NCBI GenBank assembly: GCA_011051425.1
Contig: DRLF01000009.1
Location: 1-8,649, forward strand
From: Thiolapillus brandeum
GTDB taxonomy: Bacteria > Pseudomonadota > Gammaproteobacteria > Chromatiales > Chromatiaceae
DNA: 8,649 bases
Direction of reading: 5' to 3'
The stretch's first letter is position 1. Every line of letters starts with the position of its first letter. Under the pieces are notes generated by a model that had not been told where the DNA came from, ran no database searches, and saw nothing but the letters and a program-made list of their open reading frames with translations. Shown here piece after piece: positions 1 to 7,401 of the stretch. The translations under genes and the position numbers were made by a program.

Positions 1-1
1 G

Positions 2-406
2 GAAGCCGGCCGCAAGAAACAGGCCATCAACCTCCTTGAACAAAGCGCACACAAATTTCCATTGAGCTATCCCCTGCAGGTAACGCTGGCCGAGTTCTAT
101 CTGCGCGCTGGCCTGGCCGACAAAGCCTACAAGAAGCTGAAGCTGTTGGCATCCCTGCAACCGGAGAATACTCAGACTTACAAACTGCTGGCGCAGGCAG
201 CAGCCGCGCTTGGCAACAAAGCCGAAAGCCATGAGTTCATGGCCATGCACTATTATCTGATGGGTGCACTGGAAGCTTCACTCATGCAATTGAAAATCGC
301 CTTGCGCGAACCAGGGCTGGATTTTTACCGCACGGCCAGACTCGAATCACAACTGAAAAAAGTGCAGCTGGAAATAGATGAACTGAAAAAGGAACACGAC
401 AAATAA
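2..406 (+). CDS. C-terminal part of BepA-like M48 metalloprotease, TPR domain (5' truncated)
   Basis: The frame is open from the first bases of the window, so this is the 3' end of a longer gene; 134 residues are visible. They form helix-turn-helix TPR-like repeats. The closing segment (HYYLMGALEASLMQLKIAL, then a DFYRTARLESQLKK-type stretch and a charged tail) resembles the end of BepA/YfgC-type periplasmic M48 proteases, as I recall that family. In E. coli, BepA assists or degrades stalled outer-membrane beta-barrel proteins such as LptD, and its TPR domain docks on the BAM complex. The HEXXH catalytic domain lies upstream, outside the window, so the protease assignment is inferred from the TPR tail alone. 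A different TPR protein is possible. No convincing terminator follows; the next gene has its own promoter-like region. Confidence 0.7.
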   Translation, partial: EAGRKKQAINLLEQSAHKFPLSYPLQVTLAEFYLRAGLADKAYKKLKLLASLQPENTQTYKLLAQAAAALGNKAESHEFMAMHYYLMGALEASLMQLKIALREPGLDFYRTARLESQLKKVQLEIDELKKEHDK

Positions 407-509
407 AGCACCGGCCGTTACCACTCTTCTCACGCTTTTCTTTCTGGAAAGTCAAAAAATGCTGAAAATAACGCGATATTTTGCTGTTTACGTCAACTGA
501 AACCACTTT

Positions 510-538
510 TTCACTATGGCAACAAAAAATATTATGCT
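510..538 (+). promoter_or_regulatory. Possible sigma70-type promoter of the HU-like gene
   Basis: In the AT-rich 177-bp gap after the BepA-like gene, TTCACT (510-515) and TATGCT (533-538) are separated by 17 bp. Each matches the sigma70 hexamer consensus at 4 of 6 positions. The spacing to the start codon at 584 would leave a leader of roughly 40 nt. The rest of the gap (407-509) shows no gene or clear terminator. This is a pattern match only. Confidence 0.35.
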
Positions 539-583
539 AAGTTTCGCTACGGAATTACCCGAAAACACGAGGAGAGTAATCTG

Positions 584-958
584 ATGGTAAAGAAGACCAC
601 CAAAAAAGTTGCTGTTCAAGCAGCTCCGAAAAAGTTGACCGCCATTGCCAAGAAGCAAACCAAGAGTGAAATTCTGACCGCTATCGCTGAAGACACGGGT
701 TTATCCAAGAAGGATGTTGCCGCCGTGTTCGCTTCCCTGGGCGATCTCATTACCAGACATATCAAGAAGCGCGGCTCCGGTGAATTTGCCATTCCCGATA
801 CCGGCGTCAAGATCCGCCGTGTGAAAAAGCCTGCCCGCAAAGCGCGCATGGGCCGCAACCCGGCAACCGGTGAAGCCATGAAAATTGCAGCAAAGCCAGC
901 CAGCACTACCGTCAAGGTTACTGCGCTGAAGGCACTCAAGGATGCTGTGTCCAGATAA
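584..958 (+). CDS. HU/IHF-family histone-like DNA-binding protein with basic N-terminal extension
   Basis: The 124-residue protein is probably a nucleoid-associated DNA-binding protein. After a Lys/Ala-rich N-terminus (about residues 1-25), residues 26-65 look like the helical HU dimerisation part (KSEILTAIAEDTGLSKKDV). Residues 66-82 match the beta-arm entry, and residues 89-103 carry the family signature around GRNPATGEAMKI. The C-terminus ends in a helix (ALKALKDAVSR). Ordinary HU is about 90 residues, so this one is longer, chiefly at the basic N-terminus; a stretch rich in RKPARKAR also lies before the signature. The ATG at 584 is preceded by a good Shine-Dalgarno sequence (AGGAGA from 570) at normal spacing. 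The gene is monocistronic: it has a promoter-like region before it and a strong terminator about 30 bp after its stop. Family assignment is firm; which nucleoid protein it replaces or supplements is unknown. Confidence 0.9.
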   Translation: MVKKTTKKVAVQAAPKKLTAIAKKQTKSEILTAIAEDTGLSKKDVAAVFASLGDLITRHIKKRGSGEFAIPDTGVKIRRVKKPARKARMGRNPATGEAMKIAAKPASTTVKVTALKALKDAVSR

Positions 959-988
959 TCTGTAACAAAACGCTAACGCCCGAACAGG

Positions 989-1023
989 AAAAGCCGGCAT
1001 CAGCAGTGATGCCGGCTTTTTTT
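989..1023. terminator. Strong intrinsic terminator between convergent genes, probably bidirectional
   Basis: A 14-bp perfect stem (989-1002 pairing with 1007-1020, core AAGCCGGCATCA) closes a 4-nt loop GCAG. A run of seven T follows on the plus strand (1017-1023), which is the signature of a rho-independent terminator for the HU-like gene. The A-rich left flank gives a shorter U run on the minus strand, so the same hairpin probably also ends the ubiD-to-retropepsin operon, whose last stop codon is at 1034. Confidence 0.93.
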
Positions 1024-1033
1024 ATGGTGATTT

Positions 1034-1552
1034 CTACAGTTGGCGCAAAGTCAGCACACCATCACGCTGGATCAACTCCAGCTTCTTGAGGAAGCTCATG
1101 CCAAGCAGTACCTGGTCTGCAGGTTTCAGATCCGGCAGGATCGTGGCCCGCACATTGCGCAATTCTATGACGCCCAGCTTCACTCGATCCAGCGTGGTCT
1201 GCCATACAGCCACCACACCATTGGCCGTATGACTGAAAGCCCCACCCCGCTTTTCCAGGCCCAACCGGTCCGCCAGCGCTTCCGATACGGCAACGTCTGT
1301 CGCACCCGTGTCGAGCAGGAAAACCACCGGATAGCCATTGATCGTTCCGCTGGCGACATAATGCCCCTGTGCATTGCGTTCCAGCACGACTTCCCTGACG
1401 CCCTGCTCAGATACCCTGCCGCCGGGATTGCTGTTGGGGTTCTCCCGCCGCTCCAGCACACCGCCAAAGAACAGTGTAAGCAGCGCCAGCAGCAGGAACC
1501 AGGCGGCAAAGATCATGCCCTTGCCCAAACCCTGCCCCGGTGGAGATGCCAT
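1034..1552 (-). CDS. Membrane-anchored retropepsin-like aspartic protease (TIGR02281 type, clan AA)
   Basis: The 172-residue protein has an N-terminal transmembrane segment (about residues 13-30) and a charged linker, then a single retropepsin-like domain. The catalytic motif is DTGATDVA at residues 81-88, with the active Asp at 81. The second conserved segment, LLGMSFLKKLEL, is at 149-160, close to the end. A single catalytic Asp motif means it should work as a homodimer, as retroviral proteases do. The domain should face the periplasm if the anchor is oriented N-in. The GLGKGM stretch just before the membrane segment is, from memory, typical of this bacterial family and supports the ATG at 1552, although no strong Shine-Dalgarno sequence lies directly before it. 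It is the last gene of the operon, 33 bp after the MlaC-like gene and just before the shared terminator. Its substrate is unknown. Confidence 0.9.
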   Translation of the reverse strand: MASPPGQGLGKGMIFAAWFLLLALLTLFFGGVLERRENPNSNPGGRVSEQGVREVVLERNAQGHYVASGTINGYPVVFLLDTGATDVAVSEALADRLGLEKRGGAFSHTANGVVAVWQTTLDRVKLGVIELRNVRATILPDLKPADQVLLGMSFLKKLELIQRDGVLTLRQL

Positions 1553-1585
1553 TGGCTTGCTGCTTCAGTCCTGTCTGTACTGCGA

Positions 1586-2269
1586 TCAGGATCCCGAGGA
1601 CAGCTGACGGTGAGGACGGATCATCGGCCGCTGATCACGCCCCCTGGGCATGTACATGGTCTGGCGGAACTGCCGGCGATAGTGGACTACGGCGCTCTGA
1701 CCATTGGCCATCACGTCGAACACCTTCCAGCCATCCTTCGCCTTGTAGAAACGGAAATCCAGGCGTGTGGGATAACCCTGCGGCCCGCGGATCGCGGTGG
1801 TCACCACGCCGGTGCGGGCATTGGGATGCATACGCTGTGAAACGACGTTGACCGTCTGGTTGTTGTAGCTGACCAGGCGCTGCACCATGGTAGAAAGGAA
1901 CTCCTCTTTGATACGCTGCGCCATGCGGCCGCGCTGACCTTCGCTCATGTGGCGGTACATGTTGCCGGCTGCGGATTTGGCCATGTAGGCAAAATCGAAA
2001 TAGGGCGCCACTTCGTTGTCCAGGTATTTCCGCAGGGAATCTGTATCCAGGTTCTTGCTGTGCAGGCGCTTGAGCAGGCGCCCCATCCCTTCCTCCAGCA
2101 CTGCGGCAGGGCTGCCCTTGGTAAACGCCGGTGCTGCCGGCGGTGGCATGGGCGCCATCTGCCGGGGCATGGGTGGCGCATAACCGTAAGCAGGCATCGC
2201 TGTACCCGGCTGTGCCTGGGCAACACCCATGCTCACTGCTGCCAACAAAGTAAATACTGTTCTTTTCAT
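1586..2269 (-). CDS. Periplasmic MlaC/Ttg2D-family phospholipid-carrier-like protein
   Basis: The 227-residue protein begins with a signal peptide (residues 1-19, cleavage likely after AQA). A Pro/Met/Ala-rich low-complexity linker (about 21-48) precedes a domain resembling the Tol_Tol_Ttg2 family. Family-like segments are YFDFAYMAKSA (90-100), EFLSTMVQRL (123-132), the beta-strand region around RLDFRFYKAKDGWKVFDVM (169-187), and NGQSAVVHYRRQF (189-201). MlaC ferries phospholipids between the outer membrane and the inner-membrane MlaFEDB transporter. No other mla gene is in the window, so this may be a stand-alone paralogue with another lipid or hydrophobic ligand. A strong Shine-Dalgarno sequence (GAGGAGG, 2278-2284 on the minus strand) sits 8 nt before the ATG. 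The gene lies 61 bp after the VWA gene and 33 bp before the retropepsin gene. The basic C-terminal tail (from about 205) is not a usual part of the family. Confidence 0.82.
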   Translation of the reverse strand: MKRTVFTLLAAVSMGVAQAQPGTAMPAYGYAPPMPRQMAPMPPPAAPAFTKGSPAAVLEEGMGRLLKRLHSKNLDTDSLRKYLDNEVAPYFDFAYMAKSAAGNMYRHMSEGQRGRMAQRIKEEFLSTMVQRLVSYNNQTVNVVSQRMHPNARTGVVTTAIRGPQGYPTRLDFRFYKAKDGWKVFDVMANGQSAVVHYRRQFRQTMYMPRGRDQRPMIRPHRQLSSGS

Positions 2270-2330
2270 TGTCTCTTCCTCCTCTACTGTGAATCTTGCT
2301 TCACGCCAGGACTCGCGTCGGGCGCAGCTG

Positions 2331-4448
2331 TTAACTGGTAATCTTACGATAGATATCAGAAACCTTTAAGGGCAGTTTCGCCACATCATCCAGCACAACG
2401 TAGTTGGCCCGGCCGTACATGTGGGGCAGATAGTCCGCACCCTCCCTGTCGATGGTGATGCAGAACGGGTGAATACCGGCAACCCGCGCTTCGAACAGGG
2501 CCTGGCGGGTATCTTCGATGCCATATTCCCCGCGATAGTAATGATCATAGTCATCCGGCTTGCCATCAGAAAGGGTAATCAGCAGCTTGGTCCGGGCTTC
2601 CACTTCTTCCAGCATCCGTGTGAAATGCCGTATGGGCGCGCCCATGCGTGTGTAGTCCTTGGGCTCGATGGCGCTGATATTGGCCCTGACAGTCTCATCC
2701 AGCGGTTCATCAAAGGTCTTGATACGATACACCTCGCAACGTTTTCTCGCCCAGCCGGAAAACCCGTAGATGGCATAACGGTCACCCAGTATCTGCAGGG
2801 ATTCAACCAGCAGCACCAGCGCCTCCCGTTCAGCCTCGTTGATCCAGCCCTTGGTGGAACCTGACATGTCCACCATGAACAGCACGGCGATGTTGCGTTC
2901 GTCCTTGTGCATGCGGGTAAATACCCGTTCCGACATTTCCATGCCGGACTGCATGTCCGCCAGGGCTTCCACGAAAGCATCTATATCGATATCTTCACCG
3001 TCCGGCTGGCGGCGCAACATCCTGTCCTCACCGCGCAACACTTCGAACGTACGATGCAGGGAGTGTATCAGGCCGCGGTATTTTTCTCTGGTCCTGCCAT
3101 AAAATCCGGCATCGCCAGGCTGCAGGCTGAGCTCTCTGAGCACACACCAGTTCTTGCGGTAATGCTGTCGTCCGAAATCCCATTCATCATAAAAAAATGC
3201 GCCTTCTTCATGGTACACACCGCCCCAGACATCATCCGGATCGAGACTTTCATCTTCCAGCAGGGAAGGATCGTATTCACCCTCACCCGCCGGCACCAGA
3301 TAGTCTTCGGGAATTTCCGTCAGATCCAGCTGTATGGAGGTGATAAGTTGCCTGACATGTTCCGGGATGGGCATGACCTGGTCGGCAACGATGAGCTCCA
3401 GCTCCGGTAATTCATCGGGATCGGCAGGGTGTTCATTTTCCTGCAGGCTGAATTCGGGCAGCTGCTCCTCCGGAGCGTCCCCCCACAGCTCATCTGCCAA
3501 GACCCGCAGCGCATCCCGGAAACGCGCCTTATCCCGCAACAGGCGCAATTCTCTGGCCTGCCATGCCTTGACCGGATCCATACCGCCGGCATAGCAGGGC
3601 AATGCCGGTGGTGCCTGGGTACAAATCCGCGACAACAGCCGCAGGCTGTCATGCACGCTGGACGACAGATCCTGCAGAACCCCGGTTTCCTCGGGCAGGG
3701 AAGCGGCCCAATCGCCGTCGCCCAGCCTGTTCTGCAATCGGCGCATCTGGCGAAAAAGCCCCGGCAGATCCCGTTGCAGGTGTGCGTCCAGACGCAGGGT
3801 TTCCAGCACCTGAAACCATTGCAGGGAGCGCAGTGGATCGTCGCAGCTGCTCAGAACAAGCTGTGGATCGACATTCAGCGTACCGTAGCGGGTATGCGCC
3901 CAGAGATGTACCGCTATCGCCTTGTAGAGCTGGAAGTTCTCCTGTTCATTTTCCAGGCGCGCGAGCATTTCCGGCAGACACAGCACCTCTCCATCCGTCC
4001 AGGCGTCACTGTCCTCTTCGATGCTCAGTTTGCGCCCCGACAGCCCCTGGATAAACGGCCCGAGAACCGGGCTGACCTGTTCCAGCAGGGCGGCGTTGGC
4101 CCGCAGGTGACCAACCTCCATGAATCCCTGCAGGTTCTTGATGACCTCCATGGCCGGGTGCAGACCGGAACTGTCATAGGTGTCCATGGCGTAGAGGCAC
4201 CAGGCGGAGATCATCTCGTCATCCATGATCTTCATCGCTGTTTTCGCACGGCTGGCGAATTCGAACGCCAGCTGAATATTGGTGCTGGAAACACGCCGCG
4301 CCCACTGCAAGGCGAAGTGCTGCTGTTCCGCCGGCAGCGAAACAAGTTCCTCGGCAATGGTGTCGGTATGCAGGAAAGAGAACTCCACCTCCAGAATCTC
4401 GTCCAGCTCCTGACGGATTTTCTCCTCCGGCAGCCCTTGCTCAGCCAT
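2331..4448 (-). CDS. NorD/CbbO-family protein with C-terminal VWA domain
   Basis: The 705-residue cytoplasmic protein has a long helical N-terminal region (about 1-330) and an acidic middle (330-410). A NorD-like segment, FFYDEWDFGRQHYRKNWC, follows (418-435), and then a C-terminal von Willebrand A domain (about 518-705). The MIDAS metal site is visible: D527, S529 and S531 in VDMSGST, Thr600 in YTRMGAP, and D628 in LSDGKPDD. NorD and CbbO act with MoxR-type AAA+ ATPases (NorQ, CbbQ) to activate nitric-oxide reductase or Rubisco, respectively. No such ATPase is in this window. The length, between my recollection of NorD and CbbO, does not decide the target, so no symbol is given. The start at 4448 has an AGGCAGG-type ribosome site in the 12-bp gap after the HD-GYP gene. 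A long plus-strand open frame opposite it is a shadow. Confidence 0.85.
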   Translation of the reverse strand: MAEQGLPEEKIRQELDEILEVEFSFLHTDTIAEELVSLPAEQQHFALQWARRVSSTNIQLAFEFASRAKTAMKIMDDEMISAWCLYAMDTYDSSGLHPAMEVIKNLQGFMEVGHLRANAALLEQVSPVLGPFIQGLSGRKLSIEEDSDAWTDGEVLCLPEMLARLENEQENFQLYKAIAVHLWAHTRYGTLNVDPQLVLSSCDDPLRSLQWFQVLETLRLDAHLQRDLPGLFRQMRRLQNRLGDGDWAASLPEETGVLQDLSSSVHDSLRLLSRICTQAPPALPCYAGGMDPVKAWQARELRLLRDKARFRDALRVLADELWGDAPEEQLPEFSLQENEHPADPDELPELELIVADQVMPIPEHVRQLITSIQLDLTEIPEDYLVPAGEGEYDPSLLEDESLDPDDVWGGVYHEEGAFFYDEWDFGRQHYRKNWCVLRELSLQPGDAGFYGRTREKYRGLIHSLHRTFEVLRGEDRMLRRQPDGEDIDIDAFVEALADMQSGMEMSERVFTRMHKDERNIAVLFMVDMSGSTKGWINEAEREALVLLVESLQILGDRYAIYGFSGWARKRCEVYRIKTFDEPLDETVRANISAIEPKDYTRMGAPIRHFTRMLEEVEARTKLLITLSDGKPDDYDHYYRGEYGIEDTRQALFEARVAGIHPFCITIDREGADYLPHMYGRANYVVLDDVAKLPLKVSDIYRKITS

Positions 4449-4460
4449 GGGAACCTGCCT

Positions 4461-5714
4461 TCATTCGTCTGAGAACCTGCGGGCGATCGTCCTGAAATCC
4501 TCTGCCACCGCCTGCAACGCCCGAACGACTTCGGGGTCGAACTGGCTGCCACTGTGATCCAAAATATAGGCCATAGCCTGCTCGTGGGTGGAGGCATCCT
4601 TGTAAACCCGCCGGGATATCAGTGCATCGTACACGTCCGCCACCGCCATGATCCTCCCTGACAAGGGAATATCTTCACCCGACAGACCCCGCGGATAACC
4701 GCTACCATCCCATTTCTCATGGTGTGTCCAGGCTATCTCTGCCGCCAGTTGCAGGAAATGATTGTCTCCCAGCTTCGCTTTGGCATGCATGAGTGCATCC
4801 TTCCCATGTTCTGCATGCTTTTTCATCTCCTCGAATTCTTCTGAGGTCAGCCTGCCCGGCTTGAGCAGAATTTCATCCGGCACACCGATCTTGCCAATAT
4901 CATGCAGGGGAGCAGACCGGGCCAGCAATTCAACGGCTGAATCATCGAGGCAGGCGGCACCGGCTGATGTCTGCTGCAGCTGTCTGGCCAGCAAATGCAC
5001 ATAGTGACGGGTCCTGATGATGTGATTGCCGGTCTCGTTATCCCTGTATTCAGCCAGCGATGCCATGGTGTCCACAGTCGCTTCCTGGGTCAGTTCCAGC
5101 GCGCGACTGCCTTCACGCAGCGCCAGCAGCGTACCCTCCAGATTGCTGAGCAATCGTCCAATGATGAATACCAGAATGAGCGAGAGTGCCAAATAGTTGC
5201 TGCAGATGACCACGAACAGCGCCAAGCCATCGCGCAGCAGAGGTGTCAGACCCGGTTGGAACAGTGTGTCCCCCAACCCAAGGAAGACTACCAATACGGT
5301 GCTCAGAGTTGCCGTCAAGTAGCCGTTGCGGCTGTCCAGCAGCAAGGTGGCCAACACCGGTGCCAGAAACAGCCACAGCCAGCCCGCTCCCTGATTCCCG
5401 GTGATCGCCAGCAATGACAGGGCAAGAAATTCAATCAGAAACAGCAAGCCATAGACCCGGGCACGATAGGAAAGGGGCCGGTAACAGACAAGAAACAGTA
5501 ACCAGAGGTAAGCCAGGGAGTCGATCATCACAACAGACCACAAACCGATCTGGCCTGCCAGCACCACACCCAGCAGATAGGGGAACAAAAGTACTACCGC
5601 TCCCACCCCCAGGACGCCGTATAAAATCTTTTCCTGGGCGCAACGCATGGAACTGCAGCTCGCGCTCATATGGCGCTCTATGTAGCGATGCAGTTTCTCA
5701 CTGAAAAAATTCAT
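4461..5714 (-). CDS. Membrane-bound HD-GYP domain protein (putative c-di-GMP phosphodiesterase)
   Basis: The 417-residue protein has five or six predicted membrane helices (about 33-53, 57-77, 86-105, 110-127, 130-150, 163-187). A short linker helix (190-220) leads to a complete HD-GYP domain. Visible landmarks are ETGNHIIRT (227-235), [10 protein letters not shown] (271-280, metal-binding HD at 271-272), KKHAEHG (298-304), [11 protein letters not shown] (331-341, GYP at 339-341) and the Asp of AVADVYDAL at 360. All expected metal ligands and the GYP triplet are present, so hydrolysis of cyclic di-GMP to pGpG or GMP is likely. There is no receiver domain; the membrane bundle is presumably the sensor and I do not recognise it. 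The start ATG overlaps the ubiD stop as ATGA, indicating translational coupling. AGGA lies directly against the start codon, so Met16 is a possible alternative start. It is followed after 12 bp by the VWA gene. Confidence 0.93.
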   Translation of the reverse strand: MNFFSEKLHRYIERHMSASCSSMRCAQEKILYGVLGVGAVVLLFPYLLGVVLAGQIGLWSVVMIDSLAYLWLLFLVCYRPLSYRARVYGLLFLIEFLALSLLAITGNQGAGWLWLFLAPVLATLLLDSRNGYLTATLSTVLVVFLGLGDTLFQPGLTPLLRDGLALFVVICSNYLALSLILVFIIGRLLSNLEGTLLALREGSRALELTQEATVDTMASLAEYRDNETGNHIIRTRHYVHLLARQLQQTSAGAACLDDSAVELLARSAPLHDIGKIGVPDEILLKPGRLTSEEFEEMKKHAEHGKDALMHAKAKLGDNHFLQLAAEIAWTHHEKWDGSGYPRGLSGEDIPLSGRIMAVADVYDALISRRVYKDASTHEQAMAYILDHSGSQFDPEVVRALQAVAEDFRTIARRFSDE

Positions 5715-7186
5715 TCCTGGATATTCAGCCGGAGTTCATCCCACAGATCATCGATATGTTTCTTTACATCTGCATCCATGACAATGGGCCGCCCCCATTC
5801 CCTGTCCGTTTCTCCCGGAAATTTACTGGTGGCATCCATGCCCATTTTAGAGCCCAGGCCCGATACCGGTGAGGCGAAGTCCAGATAGTCGATGGGCGTA
5901 TTCTCCACCAGGGTTGTATCACGGGCCGGATCCATGCGTGTCGTCATGGCCCAGATGACATCATTCCAGTCGCGCACATTCACATCATCATCGGTGACGA
6001 TCACGAACTTGGTGTACATGAACTGGCGCAGGAAGGACCAGACACCGAACATGACACGCTTGGCATGGCCAGGGTACTGCTTCTTCATGCTCACTACCGC
6101 CATACGGTAGGAACAGCCCTCGGGTGGCAGGTAGAAATCGGTGATCTCGGGAAACTGTTTCTGCAGCAGGGGAACGAAGACTTCGTTCAGGGCAACACCC
6201 AGGATGGCGGGCTCGTCCGGCGGGCGGCCCGTGTAAGTGCTGTGATAGATGGGATGCTCGCGGTGCGTGATGCGCTCGATGGTGAACACGGGGAAATCAT
6301 CCACTTCATTGTAATAGCCGGTGTGGTCACCAAATGGCCCTTCCGGCGCCATATCTTCGGGATGGATCACACCTTCGAGCACATACTCTGCTGATGCGGG
6401 CACCTGCAGGTCGTTGCCAAGGCTTCGGGTAACATCCGTGCGCGATCCGCGCAGCAGGCCAGCGAAAGCGTATTCCGACAGGGTATCGGGAACCGGCGTG
6501 ACCGCAGCCAGTATGGTAGCGGGATCCGCACCCAGTGCCACGGAGACGGGAAACGGCTCGCCGGGATGGGTTTCCTGCCATTCACGAAAATCCAGAGCAC
6601 CACCACGATGGGCCAGCCAGCGCATGATGACACGGTTGCGCCCGATGACCTGCATGCGATAGATGCCCAGGTTCTGCCGTGACTTGTGGGGTCCGCGGGT
6701 AATGACCAGACCCCAGGTGATCAGCGGACCGGCATCATCCGGCCAGCAGGTTTGCACCGGTATACGGGAAAGATCGACTGCTTCCCCCTCAACAACAACC
6801 TGCTGGCAAGGCGCTGACTTGCGCTCCTTTGGCGCCATGTCCAGCACCTTGCGGTACAGGGGAAGCTTGCCCCAGGCATCCCTCATGCCCTTGGGTGGAT
6901 CCGGCTCCTTGAGCATTGCCAGCAGCTTGCCGACTTCACGCAGGGCTTCCACCGATTCCTCACCCATGCCCATGGCCACCCGATGGGTGGTGCCGAACAG
7001 GTTGGTCAGCACGGGAACATCATGCCCGCGCACATTCTCGAACAGCAGGGCCGGACCGCCCGCCCGCAGGACCCGGTCGCTGATCTCAGTCATTTCGAGC
7101 ACCGGATCGATTTCCACGGCTATGCGCCGCAGCTCACCCTGTGCTTCCAGCTGACTGATGAAATCTCTGAGGTCCTGGTATTTCAT
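5711..7186 (-). CDS. ubiD: 4-hydroxy-3-polyprenylbenzoate decarboxylase UbiD
   Basis: The 491-residue protein is nearly colinear with E. coli UbiD (497 aa). It decarboxylates 4-hydroxy-3-octaprenylbenzoate to the polyprenylphenol in ubiquinone synthesis, using the prenylated flavin made by UbiX. Family segments are intact: [15 protein letters not shown] (146-160), [11 protein letters not shown] (169-179, cofactor-binding region), [11 protein letters not shown] (189-199), [13 protein letters not shown] (282-294, acidic active-site region), [12 protein letters not shown] (316-327) and the C-terminal [13 protein letters not shown] (441-453). Its first ATG at 7186 has a GGGAGA ribosome site about 10 nt upstream. 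It is the first gene of the five-gene minus-strand operon. Its 5' region contains the 281-bp compound palindrome, so that structure may lie in its leader or promoter region. No convincing promoter hexamers were found for it. UbiX is not in the window. Confidence 0.97.
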   Translation of the reverse strand: MKYQDLRDFISQLEAQGELRRIAVEIDPVLEMTEISDRVLRAGGPALLFENVRGHDVPVLTNLFGTTHRVAMGMGEESVEALREVGKLLAMLKEPDPPKGMRDAWGKLPLYRKVLDMAPKERKSAPCQQVVVEGEAVDLSRIPVQTCWPDDAGPLITWGLVITRGPHKSRQNLGIYRMQVIGRNRVIMRWLAHRGGALDFREWQETHPGEPFPVSVALGADPATILAAVTPVPDTLSEYAFAGLLRGSRTDVTRSLGNDLQVPASAEYVLEGVIHPEDMAPEGPFGDHTGYYNEVDDFPVFTIERITHREHPIYHSTYTGRPPDEPAILGVALNEVFVPLLQKQFPEITDFYLPPEGCSYRMAVVSMKKQYPGHAKRVMFGVWSFLRQFMYTKFVIVTDDDVNVRDWNDVIWAMTTRMDPARDTTLVENTPIDYLDFASPVSGLGSKMGMDATSKFPGETDREWGRPIVMDADVKKHIDDLWDELRLNIQE

Positions 7187-7232
7187 GCCGACAGGTTCTC
7201 CCGATTAAAAAAATAGAAATGAAAACAACCCC

Positions 7233-7259
7233 GCCTGGGTCTTATTTATTAACCCGGGC
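7233..7259. other. Small hairpin overlapping the left outer arm of the compound palindrome
   Basis: GCCTGGGT (7233-7240) can pair with ACCCGGGC (7252-7259) across an 11-nt AT-rich loop. Seven of eight pairs are Watson-Crick, and the eighth is a G-U wobble on the plus strand. The right half is part of the outer arm of the 281-bp element, so this hairpin and the long outer stem cannot form together. On a minus-strand transcript it would lie about 30 nt before the ubiD ribosome site, with a run of seven U (7213-7207) between them. A regulatory switch is only a hypothesis. Confidence 0.4.
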
Positions 7260-7278
7260 ACCAAATATATCGCCCTCA

Positions 7279-7376
7279 GCCGCCCGGTCTGCGCTGGTGG
7301 CAAGACATCAATACGCCGCTGTAGTCATTCTACAGCAAGTATTGATAACGCAGCTCACCGGCGCAGACCGGGCGGC
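7279..7376. repeat. Hairpin A: long palindrome with nested stem-loop
   Basis: The arms 7279-7299 and 7356-7376 pair at 20 of 21 positions, starting GCCGCCCGGTCTGCGC. The one exception, T7295/G7360, is a wobble on the plus strand. Inside, 7307-7314 pairs with 7339-7346 (core TCAATAC/GTATTGA), and 7318-7324 pairs with 7330-7336 (GCTGTAG/CTACAGC) around the loop TCATT. The segment ATTGATA at 7341-7347 could instead pair with TATCAAT in the linker (7388-7394). No T run follows on either strand, so it does not look like a terminator. Confidence 0.85.
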
Positions 7377-7401
7377 CTGTCTTACAGTATCAATTGGTCA
7401 G

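Noticed and set aside
282..506. Minus-strand open frame of 74 codons across the BepA-like 3' end and the promoter gap
   Set aside because: It overlaps conserved TPR coding sequence, has no good ribosome site and shows no recognisable domain.
1040..1840. Plus-strand open frame of 266 codons opposite the retropepsin and MlaC-like genes
   Set aside because: It spans two real minus-strand genes and their gap, begins within the terminator zone and has shadow-frame composition.
2270..2330. Terminator or promoter between the VWA and MlaC-like genes
   Set aside because: No stem with a T run and no good hexamer pair was seen; only a strong ribosome site, so the genes are treated as one operon.
3429..4472. 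Long plus-strand open frame (347 codons) opposite the VWA gene
   Set aside because: It is antisense to a clearly conserved NorD/CbbO-like protein, has no domain I recognise, and has a Gln/Arg/Pro-rich composition typical of a GC-rich shadow frame.
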